From Mycolicibacterium arenosum (GTDB lineage Bacteria; Actinomycetota; Actinomycetes; Mycobacteriales; Mycobacteriaceae): a DNA stretch of 64,000 nucleotides. Within the stretch, counting starts at the first letter, position 1; each line of letters begins with the position of its first letter. The position numbers and the translations under genes were made by a program. The stretch is from the NCBI RefSeq assembly GCF_024320865.1, contig NZ_JANDBD010000018.1:2401-66400 (forward strand). Reading direction: 5' to 3'. Positions 53,074 to 61,969 of this stretch are shown one piece after another. The notes under the pieces are model-generated. The model saw only the letters and a program-made list of their open reading frames with translations. It was not told the DNA's origin and searched no databases.

Positions 53074-54679
53074 GACGGTCCGGTGGCACGGCGGCGAGCA
53101 GATCACGGGTGTAGTCGTGCTCGGGCGCGGCGAAGAGCTCTGCGGCCGGTCGGTACTCGACCGCCTCGCCGGCCCGCATGACCAGCACGTCGTGGCTCAC
53201 CTGCTCGATCACCGCGAGATCGTGCCCGATGAAGAGGTAGGTCAGACCCAGGTCGCGCTGCAGCGCCGTCAGCAGGTCGAGCACACGGGCCTGTACGGAG
53301 ACGTCCAGCGACGCCGTCGCCTCGTCGAGGATCAGGAGGTCGGGCTCCCCGGCGAGGGCACGGGCGATGCTGACCCGCTGGCGCTGGCCGCCGGAGAGTT
53401 CGTGCGGGTATCGCTCGTCGAAGGCGGCTGGAAGACCCACCAGGTCAAGCAGTTCCGCGACGCGCTGCGCCCTGCCACGGCGGCCCGTCGCCAAGCCGTG
53501 TACCCGCAGCGGCTCGGCGATCGTCTTACCCACCGGAACCCTCGGGTCCAGAGACGAGAACGGATCCTGGAACACCAGGCCGATGCGTCGACGCAGCGCC
53601 TTCTCCGCCGATCCGCGGACCGCGAACACGTCGGTGCCGTCCAGATCGGCACTGCCCGCGTCGGGTTGCACCTGACCGGTCAGCGCCGCCGCTACCGTGG
53701 ACTTCCCCGAGCCGGATTCGCCGACCAGTCCGAGGGTGGCGCCGCGCCGGATGCCGAACGAGAGATCCTGCACCGCATGCACTTCCGTGCGACCGGCGGG
53801 CGTGTTCACCGGGAAGCGCACGTCGAGGCCGGTGACGGTGAGCAGGGGTGCGGCGTCATCCGCGACGGGCGCCGGCCCCCTGCCGCCGATCAGCGGACGG
53901 GCGTCGAGCAGTTCGCGGGTGTACTCGTGCCGGGGGTGGTCGAACAAATCGCGCGTGCTCGCCTGCTCCACGACCTCCCCTGCGCGCAGCACGGTGACGG
54001 TGTCGGCGACCTGGCCGATGACGCCGAGGTCGTGACTGATCCAGACGACCGCGGCACCGACGTCGCGCCGCAGTTGCGCGACCAGTTCGACGATCTGCGC
54101 CTGCGTCGTCACGTCGAGCGACGTCGTCGGCTCGTCGGCGATCAGCAATTCGGGATCGCATGCCAGCGCGATCGCGATCATGGCCCGCTGCCGCTGACCG
54201 CCCGACAGCTGGTGCGGGTAGGAGTGCAGCCGCTGCTCGGGGTTCGGCAGGCCGACCGCGTCGAGCAGGTGCAGCGCGCGGTCGCGCGCCTCCCGGCGGG
54301 TGGGACGGCGATGCGCCTCAAGGGATTCGGTGATCTGACGTTCCACGGTGAGCAACGGGTTGAGCGAGGTCCCCGGATCCTGGAACACGAACCCGATCCG
54401 TCCGCCGTGCACGCTGCGCAGGGTTCGCGGCGACGCGCCGACCAATTCGGTGCGCGCGGCGTCCCCCGCCGCGGCGAGCACGCTGGAACCCGTGGCGACG
54501 GCGCCGGGGGCGTCGAGCAGGCCGGTCGCCGCCAGCACCGTCATCGTCTTGCCCGAGCCGGATTCACCGACGATGCCGAGCGTCTGCTCGGGCTCGACGG
54601 CCAGCGACACGTCACGGACGATGTCGCGCTTGCCGATTCGCACGTGCAGACCGGCGACGGTCAGCATGGGCTCAGGCAT
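53051..54679 (-). CDS. dppD: Peptide ABC transporter ATPase, two fused nucleotide-binding domains
   Basis: 542 residues from ATG 54679. Domain one: Walker A VGESGSGKTMTVLAAT, signature LSGGQRQRAMIAIAL, Walker B LLIADEPT. Domain two: VGESGSGKSTVAAALTG, LSGGQRQRVSIARAL, LLILDEATASLDVS. Each ends with the oligopeptide-transporter type H-loop region (WISHDLGVIGQVADTVTVLR; FIGHDLAVIEQVSHDVLVMR). The DppD+DppF fusion is the common mycobacterial form. It powers the permease genes upstream; 8-bp overlap with dppC. Confidence 0.9.
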   Translation of the reverse strand: MPEPMLTVAGLHVRIGKRDIVRDVSLAVEPEQTLGIVGESGSGKTMTVLAATGLLDAPGAVATGSSVLAAAGDAARTELVGASPRTLRSVHGGRIGFVFQDPGTSLNPLLTVERQITESLEAHRRPTRREARDRALHLLDAVGLPNPEQRLHSYPHQLSGGQRQRAMIAIALACDPELLIADEPTTSLDVTTQAQIVELVAQLRRDVGAAVVWISHDLGVIGQVADTVTVLRAGEVVEQASTRDLFDHPRHEYTRELLDARPLIGGRGPAPVADDAAPLLTVTGLDVRFPVNTPAGRTEVHAVQDLSFGIRRGATLGLVGESGSGKSTVAAALTGQVQPDAGSADLDGTDVFAVRGSAEKALRRRIGLVFQDPFSSLDPRVPVGKTIAEPLRVHGLATGRRGRAQRVAELLDLVGLPAAFDERYPHELSGGQRQRVSIARALAGEPDLLILDEATASLDVSVQARVLDLLTALQRDLGLTYLFIGHDLAVIEQVSHDVLVMRAGEAVEYRPAAELFAAPEHDYTRDLLAAVPPDRPTAAPTR

Positions 54680-55565
54680 CGCGGCCGCCTCCCCTGCGCG
54701 CTTCGACGACGGTGCGCTGCTTGGGATCGAGCACGTCGCGCAGGCCGTCGCCCAGCAAGTTGAACGCCAGCACGATGACGAAGATCGCGACGCCGGGGAA
54801 CACCGCCATCCACCACGCCATGGTGACGAACCCCTGCGAGTCGAAGATCATCCGCCCGAGCGACGGTTGCGGAGGCTGAATCCCCAAGCCCAGGAACGAC
54901 AGTGCGGCCTCGGACAGGATCGCGAACGCCAACGACACCGACGTCTGCACGATCAGCGGGCCGGTGATGTTCGGCAGCACGTGGCGAGCGAGCACGTACG
55001 CGTGGCCGGTGCCCATCGTCCGGGATACCGCGACATACGGTTCGACGCGCACCGACAGTGTGCTGGCCCGTGCCACTCGCGCGAAGATCGGGGTGTACAC
55101 GACACCGATCGCCAGCATCGTCGTCGTGACGCCGGGACCCAGGATCGCGACGATGGCGAGCGCGAGAAGCAGCACCGGGAACGCGAACACGACGTCGACC
55201 ACGCGCATGAGAACCGTGTCGAGCCAGCCGCCCCGGTATCCGGCAAGCACCCCGACCGCGACGCCCACCACGGCGGCGAAGCCGACGCTCACCAGGGCCA
55301 CCTGCATGGACGCCTGCACGGCGAGCAACACCCGCGAGAACACGTCGCGGCCCAGTTCGTCGGTGCCGAACCAGTGCGCCCCACTCGGTCCCTGCAGTGC
55401 GCTGGGCACGTCGACGTCGTTGACGCCGTACGGGGCGATCCAGCGCGCCGCGACGGCGATGACGAGGACGGCGAGCAGCACCGCCGCACTGATCACGGTG
55501 ACGGGGTTGCCGAGCAGCAACCGCCAGGACGACACGTGCAAGCGGTCGGTCGCGATGTCGGTCAT
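54672..55565 (-). CDS. dppC: Peptide ABC transporter permease, DppC type
   Basis: 297 residues from ATG 55565 (ATGA overlap with dppB). N-terminal helix, the OppC-type extracellular motif HWFGTDELGRDVFSRVL, and the binding-protein-dependent permease loop SRTMGTGHAYVLARHVLPNI (EAA-like). Six membrane helices in total. It pairs with the DppB-type protein to form the channel for di- or oligopeptides. Confidence 0.9.
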   Translation of the reverse strand: MTDIATDRLHVSSWRLLLGNPVTVISAAVLLAVLVIAVAARWIAPYGVNDVDVPSALQGPSGAHWFGTDELGRDVFSRVLLAVQASMQVALVSVGFAAVVGVAVGVLAGYRGGWLDTVLMRVVDVVFAFPVLLLALAIVAILGPGVTTTMLAIGVVYTPIFARVARASTLSVRVEPYVAVSRTMGTGHAYVLARHVLPNITGPLIVQTSVSLAFAILSEAALSFLGLGIQPPQPSLGRMIFDSQGFVTMAWWMAVFPGVAIFVIVLAFNLLGDGLRDVLDPKQRTVVEARRGGGRDA

Positions 55566-56515
55566 GACAGCCGGATCCTCGGGTCGACGACCGCGTAGAG
55601 GACGTCGACGATCAGGTTGATGAGCAGGAACAGCGCGGCGATCAGCAGCACGGCACCCTGAATGACCGGATAGTCGCGCGCGGCAACGGCGTTGAACACC
55701 AGCCTGCCGAGACCCGGCCAGGCGAACACGACCTCGACGACGATCACCCCGCCGAGGATCGTCGCGAGCTGGATTCCGGTGATCGTCAGGATCGGGACCA
55801 ACGCGTTGCGCACGACGTGGCGCGACGTGATCACCCGAGGAGCAAGCCCTTTCGACCTGGCGGTGCGAACGTAGCCGGCGCCCGCCACGTCGAGCACCGC
55901 CGACCGCACGTACCGGGTCATGATCGCGGCGGCCACCAGACCGACGGTCAAGCCCGGCAACACGATGTGCTCGAGCCAACCGGCTGGGTCGCCGAACAGC
56001 GGCCGGTAGCCCGACGTCGGCAGCCAGCCGAGGGTGGTGGCGAAGAGCGCGATGAGCAGGATGCCCAGCCAGAAGTCGGGGACCGAGACGCCGAACTGGC
56101 TCGTCACGCGGACGATCGCGTCGCTGATCCGGCCCTCGCGCAGCGCCGACCAGATGCCCGCGGGCAGCGCGATGAGCAGGGCGATGACGATGCCGACGAC
56201 CGCGAGCGAGATCGTGGCGGGCAGTCTTTCGACGAGGATCTGAGCCACCGGATCGCCGTTGCGGAAGCTCACGCCGAGATTCCCGGTCAGCGCGTTACCC
56301 AGATAGCTCGCGAACTGCGCGGGCAGCGCGCGGTCCAGGCCGCTCGCCGAGCGCAGCGCCTCGTAGGCCTCGGGGGTGTAGCGGGTGCCGAGCGCGATGC
56401 GCACCGGGTCGCCGGGCACCAGGTGGACGAGTGCGAACACCACGATCAGCACACCGACGAGCACCACCAGCGAGTAGGCGAGCCGACGAGCCAGGAACCG
56501 CGCCACGGGGCTCAT
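55562..56515 (-). CDS. dppB: Peptide ABC transporter permease, DppB type
   Basis: 317 residues from ATG 56515. First helix RLAYSLVVLVGVLIVVFALV then HLVPGDPVRIALG, the OppB/DppB hallmark; EAA-like loop YVRTARSKGLAPRVITSRHV; end VDVLYAVVDPRIRLS. Six membrane segments. It overlaps dppA (4 bp) and dppC (4 bp), showing tight coupling. Confidence 0.9.
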   Translation of the reverse strand: MSPVARFLARRLAYSLVVLVGVLIVVFALVHLVPGDPVRIALGTRYTPEAYEALRSASGLDRALPAQFASYLGNALTGNLGVSFRNGDPVAQILVERLPATISLAVVGIVIALLIALPAGIWSALREGRISDAIVRVTSQFGVSVPDFWLGILLIALFATTLGWLPTSGYRPLFGDPAGWLEHIVLPGLTVGLVAAAIMTRYVRSAVLDVAGAGYVRTARSKGLAPRVITSRHVVRNALVPILTITGIQLATILGGVIVVEVVFAWPGLGRLVFNAVAARDYPVIQGAVLLIAALFLLINLIVDVLYAVVDPRIRLS

Positions 56516-58032
56516 CGGTTCTCACCCCCGCCCAGGGCCGCGGTGCCGAAGCGGATGGCCTTGTCCCGGCGGGCGTCGTAACCGGTGAGATCGGTCGACC
56601 AGGCTTGAATCACCGACGGGTTGTAGAGGTACAGATAGCTGACCTCATCGGCGATAAGCGTTGCGGCCCTTGCGTAGTCGTCGCGCCGAGTCGCCTGGTC
56701 GGTCTCCCGCCTGCCGGCGTCGAGCAGCCGATCCACCTCGGGATTGGAGAACTTCTGCGCGTTGTTGGCACCGTCGGTGCGGTGCTGGGCGTAGTAGAAG
56801 TCGTCGGGGTCGATGTTGCCCAGCCAGCCCATCATGAGCATGTCGAAGTTGCCGGTGTTCTGCTGGTCCAGCCAGGTGGCCATGTCCACAGTGCGGATGT
56901 CCACGGTGATGCCGAGCGGCTCCAGATTGTCGGCGATCACCTGGGCGGCCGTGACGGTCTGCGGGTACTCGCTGGTCACCAGCATGTCCAGCCGATCCGG
57001 TGCCGCCCCGGCCTCGGCGAGCAGGCTCCTGGCCTTGTCGAGGTCGAGCCGGTAACCGTCGTACGGCGCATACCAGGGATTGCCCTCGGGGATGGCCAGT
57101 TGGTTGGCGGCGGCGGTGCCGTAGCTCGTCGCCTGCACGATCGAGGCGCGGTCGATGGCGAACGCGATGGCACGTCGCACGCGGACGTCGTTCCACGGCG
57201 GCCGGGCCTCGTTGAGCGCGAGGTACCAGTAGTCGTTGCTCGGCGTGACCGCGAGCCGAATCGAGTCGTCGTTGCGCAGTTGTTCGACCCGTTGCGCCGG
57301 AACGATGTCGGTCCAGTCGATTTCGCCCGCCTGCAGCGCCGAGAGCGCCGTCGTCGGCTCCGAGATGAAGCGGAACGTCACGCCCGGCACCTTGGGGGCG
57401 CCGCCCCAGTAGTCCGGGTTGGCCTTCAGCACGATCGAATCGCCGCTGCGCTGGGAGGCGAACGAGAACGGGCCGGTGCCAACGGGATTCGTCGCGATCT
57501 CACCACTTTCGACGTTGCGGCGCTGCACGATGGCCATGCCCTTGAACCCGCCGAGATTGGTCAGCAGATTGGGCGTCGGCTGCTCGACTCGGATGACGAC
57601 GGTCGCGGGGTCCGGCGCGCTGACGTCGGTGACGGCGCTGAACTTGTCGGAGTTGGCCAGCTTCTCGTCGATGATGCGCCGGTACGAGTAGACGACGTCG
57701 CTCGCGCTGAAGGGGCTGCCGTCCTGGAAGGTGACGCCGGGGCGCAGATGGAACGTCCAGGTCAGTTGGTCGGGTGAGGTTTCCCATCGCTGCGCGAGTG
57801 CCGGACGCATCTCGAGGTTGTCGTCGGGTGCGACGAGGGTGTCGAAGACGTTCTCCAACACCTCGAACGAGAAGTAGGAACTGGTCTTCTGCGGATCGAG
57901 TTGGTCGGGCTCACCGCCGATCGCGGCGATCAGGTTGCCCGCTCCGTCCCCGAGGTCGACCCGCTGGGCGGGCGCGCACGAAGCCACCAGCAGCGCCGCC
58001 ACCGCGGCAAGGACTGCCGCTGCTCGTCGCAT
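56512..58032 (-). CDS. dppA: Peptide-binding lipoprotein of the ABC importer
   Basis: 506 residues from ATG 58032. Lipobox LVASC (residue about 19) after AAAVLAAVAALLVAS; mature SBP_bac_5 fold: GGEPDQLDPQKTSSYFSFEV, TWTFHLRPGVTFQDGSPFSA and DVVYSYRRIID, later RRAIAFAIDRASIVQATSYG. It captures the ligand outside the membrane and hands it to the permease. Peptides are likely, but nickel or other solutes cannot be excluded. First gene of the four-gene operon. Confidence 0.9.
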   Translation of the reverse strand: MRRAAAVLAAVAALLVASCAPAQRVDLGDGAGNLIAAIGGEPDQLDPQKTSSYFSFEVLENVFDTLVAPDDNLEMRPALAQRWETSPDQLTWTFHLRPGVTFQDGSPFSASDVVYSYRRIIDEKLANSDKFSAVTDVSAPDPATVVIRVEQPTPNLLTNLGGFKGMAIVQRRNVESGEIATNPVGTGPFSFASQRSGDSIVLKANPDYWGGAPKVPGVTFRFISEPTTALSALQAGEIDWTDIVPAQRVEQLRNDDSIRLAVTPSNDYWYLALNEARPPWNDVRVRRAIAFAIDRASIVQATSYGTAAANQLAIPEGNPWYAPYDGYRLDLDKARSLLAEAGAAPDRLDMLVTSEYPQTVTAAQVIADNLEPLGITVDIRTVDMATWLDQQNTGNFDMLMMGWLGNIDPDDFYYAQHRTDGANNAQKFSNPEVDRLLDAGRRETDQATRRDDYARAATLIADEVSYLYLYNPSVIQAWSTDLTGYDARRDKAIRFGTAALGGGENR

Positions 58033-58109
58033 GTATCCGTTCTCCGTGCGGTGGACGTTGCACTCGCACCGTCAACCCCTCGGTGACGCTGCGTTGAGGG
58101 TCTGTACCC

Positions 58110-58128
58110 GTTGCGCCCGAAACGCAAC
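58110..58128 (-). terminator. Stem-loop after the RsbP-like gene
   Basis: GTTGCG (58110-58115), 7-nt loop, CGCAAC (58123-58128), about 15 nt after the stop at 58143 on the minus strand. A 6-bp stem without U-tract. It would separate the Rsb-like pair from the peptide importer operon. Confidence 0.45.
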
Positions 58129-58142
58129 CCGCCGTCCCGGAC

Positions 58143-59300
58143 TCAGCGGGGCGGCACACCGAACGCGAGAACCGCGGCGTCGTCCTGAACACCGCTTCCC
58201 AGACTGTCGAGCAGGTCGCGGATCGCGCCGACGATCGTCGACGCCGATGCCGGCGCATGCTGTTTCGCGAACTGCAGGAGCGCGCCTTCGTCGTCGTACC
58301 GTTCGCGCCCGACGCCGATGCTCGCTTCGGTGAGACCGTCGGTGTACAGGATCAGCGTGTCGCCGGGCGACAGGTGCAGGCGACTCGTGACGAACTTCGG
58401 AGTGGTGGTGACGCCGACGGCGATGCCGCCCACCGTGTCGGCGTAGTACGCACTGCCGTCACCGCCGAGCAGCAGCGGCGGGGGGTGGCCACCGCTCGCC
58501 AGTTCGACGTCGAACCCGTCGCCCCGCTGCAGCATGTTTCCGTAAATGAGGGTGCACAGCCTGTTTCGCTGGATTCCGAGACGTTGCAGGAGTACCGAAT
58601 TGAGGTTGCGCAGCACGCGGACCGGGTCGTCGTCGGACACCGCCGCCGAGCGCAGCACGTACCGGGTCAGCCCGGTGACGACGGCGGCGTCGACACCCTT
58701 ACCGACGACATCGCCCAGGAAGAAGCCCCAGGTGTCCTTCGACAGCGGGAAGAGGTCGTAGAAGTCGCCACCGACGTCGTCGGGTGATGCGGCGAAGTAG
58801 TGGTCGGCCGCCTCCATCCCCGGCGGCGGATCCAGCACGGGCGGCAGCAGCGAGCGGCGCAGCGTGTCCGCGAACGCGCGCGCTCGACCGCTTTCCGACT
58901 CCGCGCGGCGCCGCTCGTCGAGCAGTTCCCGTTCGTAGGCCCGGCGATCGGCGGCTTCGACCACGGTGATCCTGGCCAGTTCGGGTTCGCCGTCGGACCC
59001 GGTCTTGATGTTGGCGGTCATGAACATCGGCAGCCGGGTGCCGTCGGCGGCGACCAGATCTAGGGTGACGCCTTCGAGCGTGCCGTTCATGCGGAGCATT
59101 GGGGCGAAGTGGGTGGTGAAGTGAATGCGCCCACCGGCGGTGAACAGATCGCTGATCGGCCTGCCGCACAGCGCATCTCGCTCGTACTGCAGCCAGTCGA
59201 GCAACGTGGTGTTCGCGCGCAGGATGACGCCCAGCGGATCCACGACCAGATGGCCGGACGGCGCGTTCTCCCAGAGGTCGGCGAGATCTGAATCGGTCAC
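58143..59300 (-). CDS. RsbP-like PAS-PP2C (SpoIIE) serine phosphatase
   Basis: 385 residues from ATG 59300 (ATGA overlap with the hydrolase gene). PAS domain about 1-120 (LWENAPSGHLVVDPLGVILR, FTAGGRIHFTTHFAPMLRM), helical linker (YERELLDERRRAESESGRAR), then the PP2C domain with the metal aspartates in VGGDFYDLF, GDVVGKGVDAAVVTGL and DDAAVLAFGV. In Bacillus RsbP dephosphorylates RsbV to activate sigma-B under energy stress, needing RsbQ. No anti-sigma or STAS gene is in this window, so the target here is elsewhere. Confidence 0.88.
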   Translation of the reverse strand: MTDSDLADLWENAPSGHLVVDPLGVILRANTTLLDWLQYERDALCGRPISDLFTAGGRIHFTTHFAPMLRMNGTLEGVTLDLVAADGTRLPMFMTANIKTGSDGEPELARITVVEAADRRAYERELLDERRRAESESGRARAFADTLRRSLLPPVLDPPPGMEAADHYFAASPDDVGGDFYDLFPLSKDTWGFFLGDVVGKGVDAAVVTGLTRYVLRSAAVSDDDPVRVLRNLNSVLLQRLGIQRNRLCTLIYGNMLQRGDGFDVELASGGHPPPLLLGGDGSAYYADTVGGIAVGVTTTPKFVTSRLHLSPGDTLILYTDGLTEASIGVGRERYDDEGALLQFAKQHAPASASTIVGAIRDLLDSLGSGVQDDAAVLAFGVPPR

Positions 59301-60097
59301 GGCGCGGCGGCGAACGCGGCGATGGCCTGCGCGGTGGCGTCTGGGTCACTGACGTGCGGGCAGTGCCCGGTCGCCTCGAGTGTGACCAGAGTGCTGTTCG
59401 GCACCCGACTGTGCACGTACGCACCCACCTCGCGAGGGGCGATCGCGTCGTGCGTGCATTCGATGACGAGGGTGGGCACCGAGATGTACGCGAGGTCGTC
59501 GCGATTGTCGGACAGGAAGGTGGCCCGCGCGAAGACTCGGGCACGCGCCGGATCGGTGCGGCAGAACGACGCGTCGAGCTCGTCACTCAGCTCGGGGCGA
59601 TCGGGGTTGCCCATGATCACCGGCGCCATCGAGTGCGACCATCCCAGATAGTTCGCTTCCAGCGACTCCAGCAGCTCATCGATGTCGGCTGCGCTGAACC
59701 CTCCGCGGTAGTCGCCGTCGTCGAGGTAGCGCGGCGACGGCGTCACCATGACCAGCTTGGCGAACGGGTCGGGATCCGCGATGACGGCGAGTGTCCCGAT
59801 CATCGCCGAGACGGAATGCCCGACCAGGACGATGTCGCGCAGACCGAGCTCCCGCACGATCTCGATCAGGTCGTCGGCGTAGCCCTGCAGCGACGAGTAC
59901 TTCCGCTCGTCCCATGCCGTCGGATCCGACGCACCGGAGCCGACGTGGTCGACGAGCACGATCCGGAAGGTCGCCGCGAGTCTGTCGACGACCCGTCGCC
60001 ACATCTTCTGGTCGCACCCGAAACCGTGCGTCAGCAGCAACGGCGGTCCGTCGTCGACGCCGACCACGTTGACGTTGTTCCTCGTCACGGCGTCCAC
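59297..60097 (-). CDS. RsbQ-like alpha/beta hydrolase (stress-signalling partner)
   Basis: 266 residues from GTG 60097; TACTCT (60110-60105) ends 7 nt before it. The sequence tracks Bacillus RsbQ (269 residues) closely: THGFGCDQKMWRRVVDRLAA, HVGSGASD, nucleophile Ser95 in VLVGHSVSAMIGTL, Asp217 in ECTHDAIAP and His245 in EATGHCPHVSDPD. RsbQ belongs to the same group as the plant receptors D14/KAI2 and is thought to supply or turn over a ligand for the PAS domain of RsbP. Coupled to the RsbP-like gene here, as in Bacillus. Confidence 0.9.
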   Translation of the reverse strand: MDAVTRNNVNVVGVDDGPPLLLTHGFGCDQKMWRRVVDRLAATFRIVLVDHVGSGASDPTAWDERKYSSLQGYADDLIEIVRELGLRDIVLVGHSVSAMIGTLAVIADPDPFAKLVMVTPSPRYLDDGDYRGGFSAADIDELLESLEANYLGWSHSMAPVIMGNPDRPELSDELDASFCRTDPARARVFARATFLSDNRDDLAYISVPTLVIECTHDAIAPREVGAYVHSRVPNSTLVTLEATGHCPHVSDPDATAQAIAAFAAAP

Positions 60098-60123
60098 GGG
60101 GTTAAGAGTAGTTCCGCGTCGGA

Positions 60124-60771
60124 TCAGGGGGTGTCGTTCAGTCGGTCGAGTACCGACCACACCAGCCGTTCGTCGACGGTCGTGCGCATCAGGACCGGCG
60201 GGAGCACGATGTCGTCGTCGCCCGCCGCAGCTCGGCGGCGCATCTCGTCGAAGCGCGCCAGCACGCCCTTCATGAAGGCGCCGAAATCCCGCAGCGGTAC
60301 GACCATCAGCTCGGTGCAGTCGCGCAGCAGTTCGTCGTGCCGCTCCGGGATCACGCAGTCACGGCACTCCTCGGCGAGCTCGAGGTGGCGCTCGTAGTAG
60401 TCCATGAGCCGGTTCGCGACCCGCACGATGCCCTCGGCGTCGGCGGTGTCCTCGTCGTCGGGAACGCCGAAAACCGACATGAACTCCGGGGCGCGCATGA
60501 AGCGGTCACAGTCGCGGATGAGGTCGTCACACTCCCGAATCCGCAGGCGCGTGAACAGAACCACCTCACGGTCACTGTGCAAGTGGGTGCGCACGGCGTC
60601 GGGTTCCACAGCGACCCGCGCGCGCCGCCGCTTGGCGAGCCTCATCCGCTGGTACACCACGGACACGAAGGCGGCCCACTGCCAGCACGCCGGCCGCTCG
60701 GTCAGCAATCGCGTGACCCCCGCAGCCGTGGGAACCATGTCGGCAATCGGCATCTCGCCGGTCGTGCTCAT
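60124..60771 (-). CDS. Hypothetical protein
   Basis: 215 residues from ATG 60771 (an upstream ATG 60801 adds ten residues). Soluble and helical with four Cys or Cys-pairs (IRECDDLIRDCDRFM, ELAEECRDCVIPERHDELLR, DCTELM). An acidic stretch PDDEDTADAEGIVRVANRLM is in the middle. No family recognised. It lies 26 bp upstream of the RsbQ-like gene in the same direction, so could belong to that transcript, although the RsbQ-like gene seems to have its own promoter. Confidence 0.65.
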   Translation of the reverse strand: MSTTGEMPIADMVPTAAGVTRLLTERPACWQWAAFVSVVYQRMRLAKRRRARVAVEPDAVRTHLHSDREVVLFTRLRIRECDDLIRDCDRFMRAPEFMSVFGVPDDEDTADAEGIVRVANRLMDYYERHLELAEECRDCVIPERHDELLRDCTELMVVPLRDFGAFMKGVLARFDEMRRRAAAGDDDIVLPPVLMRTTVDERLVWSVLDRLNDTP

Positions 60772-60826
60772 GGCCGGCACACTAGGTCCGACCACCGACA
60801 TGTCGGCGCGTCACTACGGTGGAGCC

Positions 60827-61795
60827 ATGAAGTACCTCGAAGTGGACGGCGTCGGAAGAACCAGCCGCATCGGCCTCGGCACGTGGCAGTTCGGGTCACG
60901 GGAGTGGGGCTACGGCGACGACTACGCCTCGGGTCCGGCCAGGGACATCGTGCAGCGCGCGCTGGCACTCGGGGTGACCCTGTTCGACACCGCGGAGGTC
61001 TACGGGACGGGTAGGAGCGAGCGCATCCTCGGCGAGGCTCTCGGCGACGCTCGCACGGAGGTGGCCGTGGCGAGCAAGGTGTTCCCCGTCGCCCCGTTTC
61101 CGAAGATCGTGAAGCAGCGCGCACGGGCGAGTGCGCAGCGCCTGCAGCTCACCCGGATACCGCTCTACCAGGTGCACCAGCCCAATCCGGTGGTGCCCGA
61201 TTCGGTGATCATGCCGGGCATGCGCGATCTGCTCGACGACGGTGTCATCGGCGCGGTGGGCGTGTCCAACTACTCGCTGGCCCGCTGGCGGGCCGCCGAC
61301 GCGGCACTGGGCCGCCGGGTGATCAGCAACCAGGTGCACTTCTCGCTGGCACATCCGCAGGCCCTCGACGATCTGGTGCCGTTCGCCGAGCGGGAACAGC
61401 GCATCGTGATCGCCTACAGCCCGCTGGCGCAGGGACTGCTGGGCGGCAAGTACGGCTTGGACAATCGCCCCGGCGGCGTCCGCGCGATGAACCGGCTGTT
61501 CGGTACCGAGAACCTCAAGCGCGTCGAACCGCTGCTGCAGACGCTTCGGGAGGTGGCCGCCGACGTGGACGCCAAGCCCGCCCAGGTGGCGCTGGCGTGG
61601 CTCATCAGCCTGCCGGGCGTGGTGGCGATTCCCGGCGCGTCCAGCGTCGAGCAGCTCGAGTTCAACGTCGCCGCCGCGGACATCGAGCTGAGCGCTGAGG
61701 CCGTCGCGGCCCTGACCGCCGCCGCGCGCGCGTTCCGACCGGTTTCGGTGGGCCGGACGCTGATCGACGCGGTGCGGGAGAAGCTGCCCGTCTAA
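60827..61795 (+). CDS. Aldo/keto reductase
   Basis: 322 residues from ATG 60827; TACGGT (60815-60820) ends 6 nt before it and GGAG lies within the gap. TIM-barrel AKR: LGTWQFGSREWGYGDD, catalytic Asp/Tyr in LFDTAEVYGTGRSE, Lys in AVASKVFPVAP, His in YQVHQPNPVVP, and the NADPH-binding tail IPGASSVEQLEFNVAA. Substrate unknown (carbonyls or sugars). It is divergent from the hypothetical gene. Confidence 0.88.
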   Translation: MKYLEVDGVGRTSRIGLGTWQFGSREWGYGDDYASGPARDIVQRALALGVTLFDTAEVYGTGRSERILGEALGDARTEVAVASKVFPVAPFPKIVKQRARASAQRLQLTRIPLYQVHQPNPVVPDSVIMPGMRDLLDDGVIGAVGVSNYSLARWRAADAALGRRVISNQVHFSLAHPQALDDLVPFAEREQRIVIAYSPLAQGLLGGKYGLDNRPGGVRAMNRLFGTENLKRVEPLLQTLREVAADVDAKPAQVALAWLISLPGVVAIPGASSVEQLEFNVAAADIELSAEAVAALTAAARAFRPVSVGRTLIDAVREKLPV

Positions 61796-61881
61796 GGCCG
61801 CCGAAGCGCTCCTGGCGCAGCGGTGAACACCTGTATCGACCGGGTTCCACCCTGACGGCGGCACTCGCCGAGAAGACCCGA

Positions 61882-61897
61882 CGTCACTTCGGTGACG
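61882..61897. terminator. Stem-loop with TTCG tetraloop
   Basis: CGTCAC (61882-61887), TTCG, GTGACG (61892-61897): a 6-bp stem with a stable tetraloop between the aldo/keto reductase stop (61795) and the next gene (61970). It may end the upstream transcript or be an operator. A TACATT hexamer follows (about 61902-61907). Confidence 0.4.
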
Positions 61898-61936
61898 CGC
61901 GTTACATTTCGAAATTCCTGGGTACTCCGCGCGAAC

Positions 61937-61944
61937 GAACGTTC
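61937..61944. promoter_or_regulatory. GAACGTTC palindrome upstream of the reductase-desaturase operon
   Basis: The perfect 8-bp dyad GAACGTTC lies in GCGAACGAACGTTCACC, 26 bp before TTG 61970 and next to a second dyad TTTCGAAA (about 61907-61914). TetR-type regulators of mycobacterial lipid genes often bind such sites. Suggestive only. Confidence 0.35.
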
Positions 61945-61969
61945 ACCGAGATCGCCAGGAGGTAGTCGG

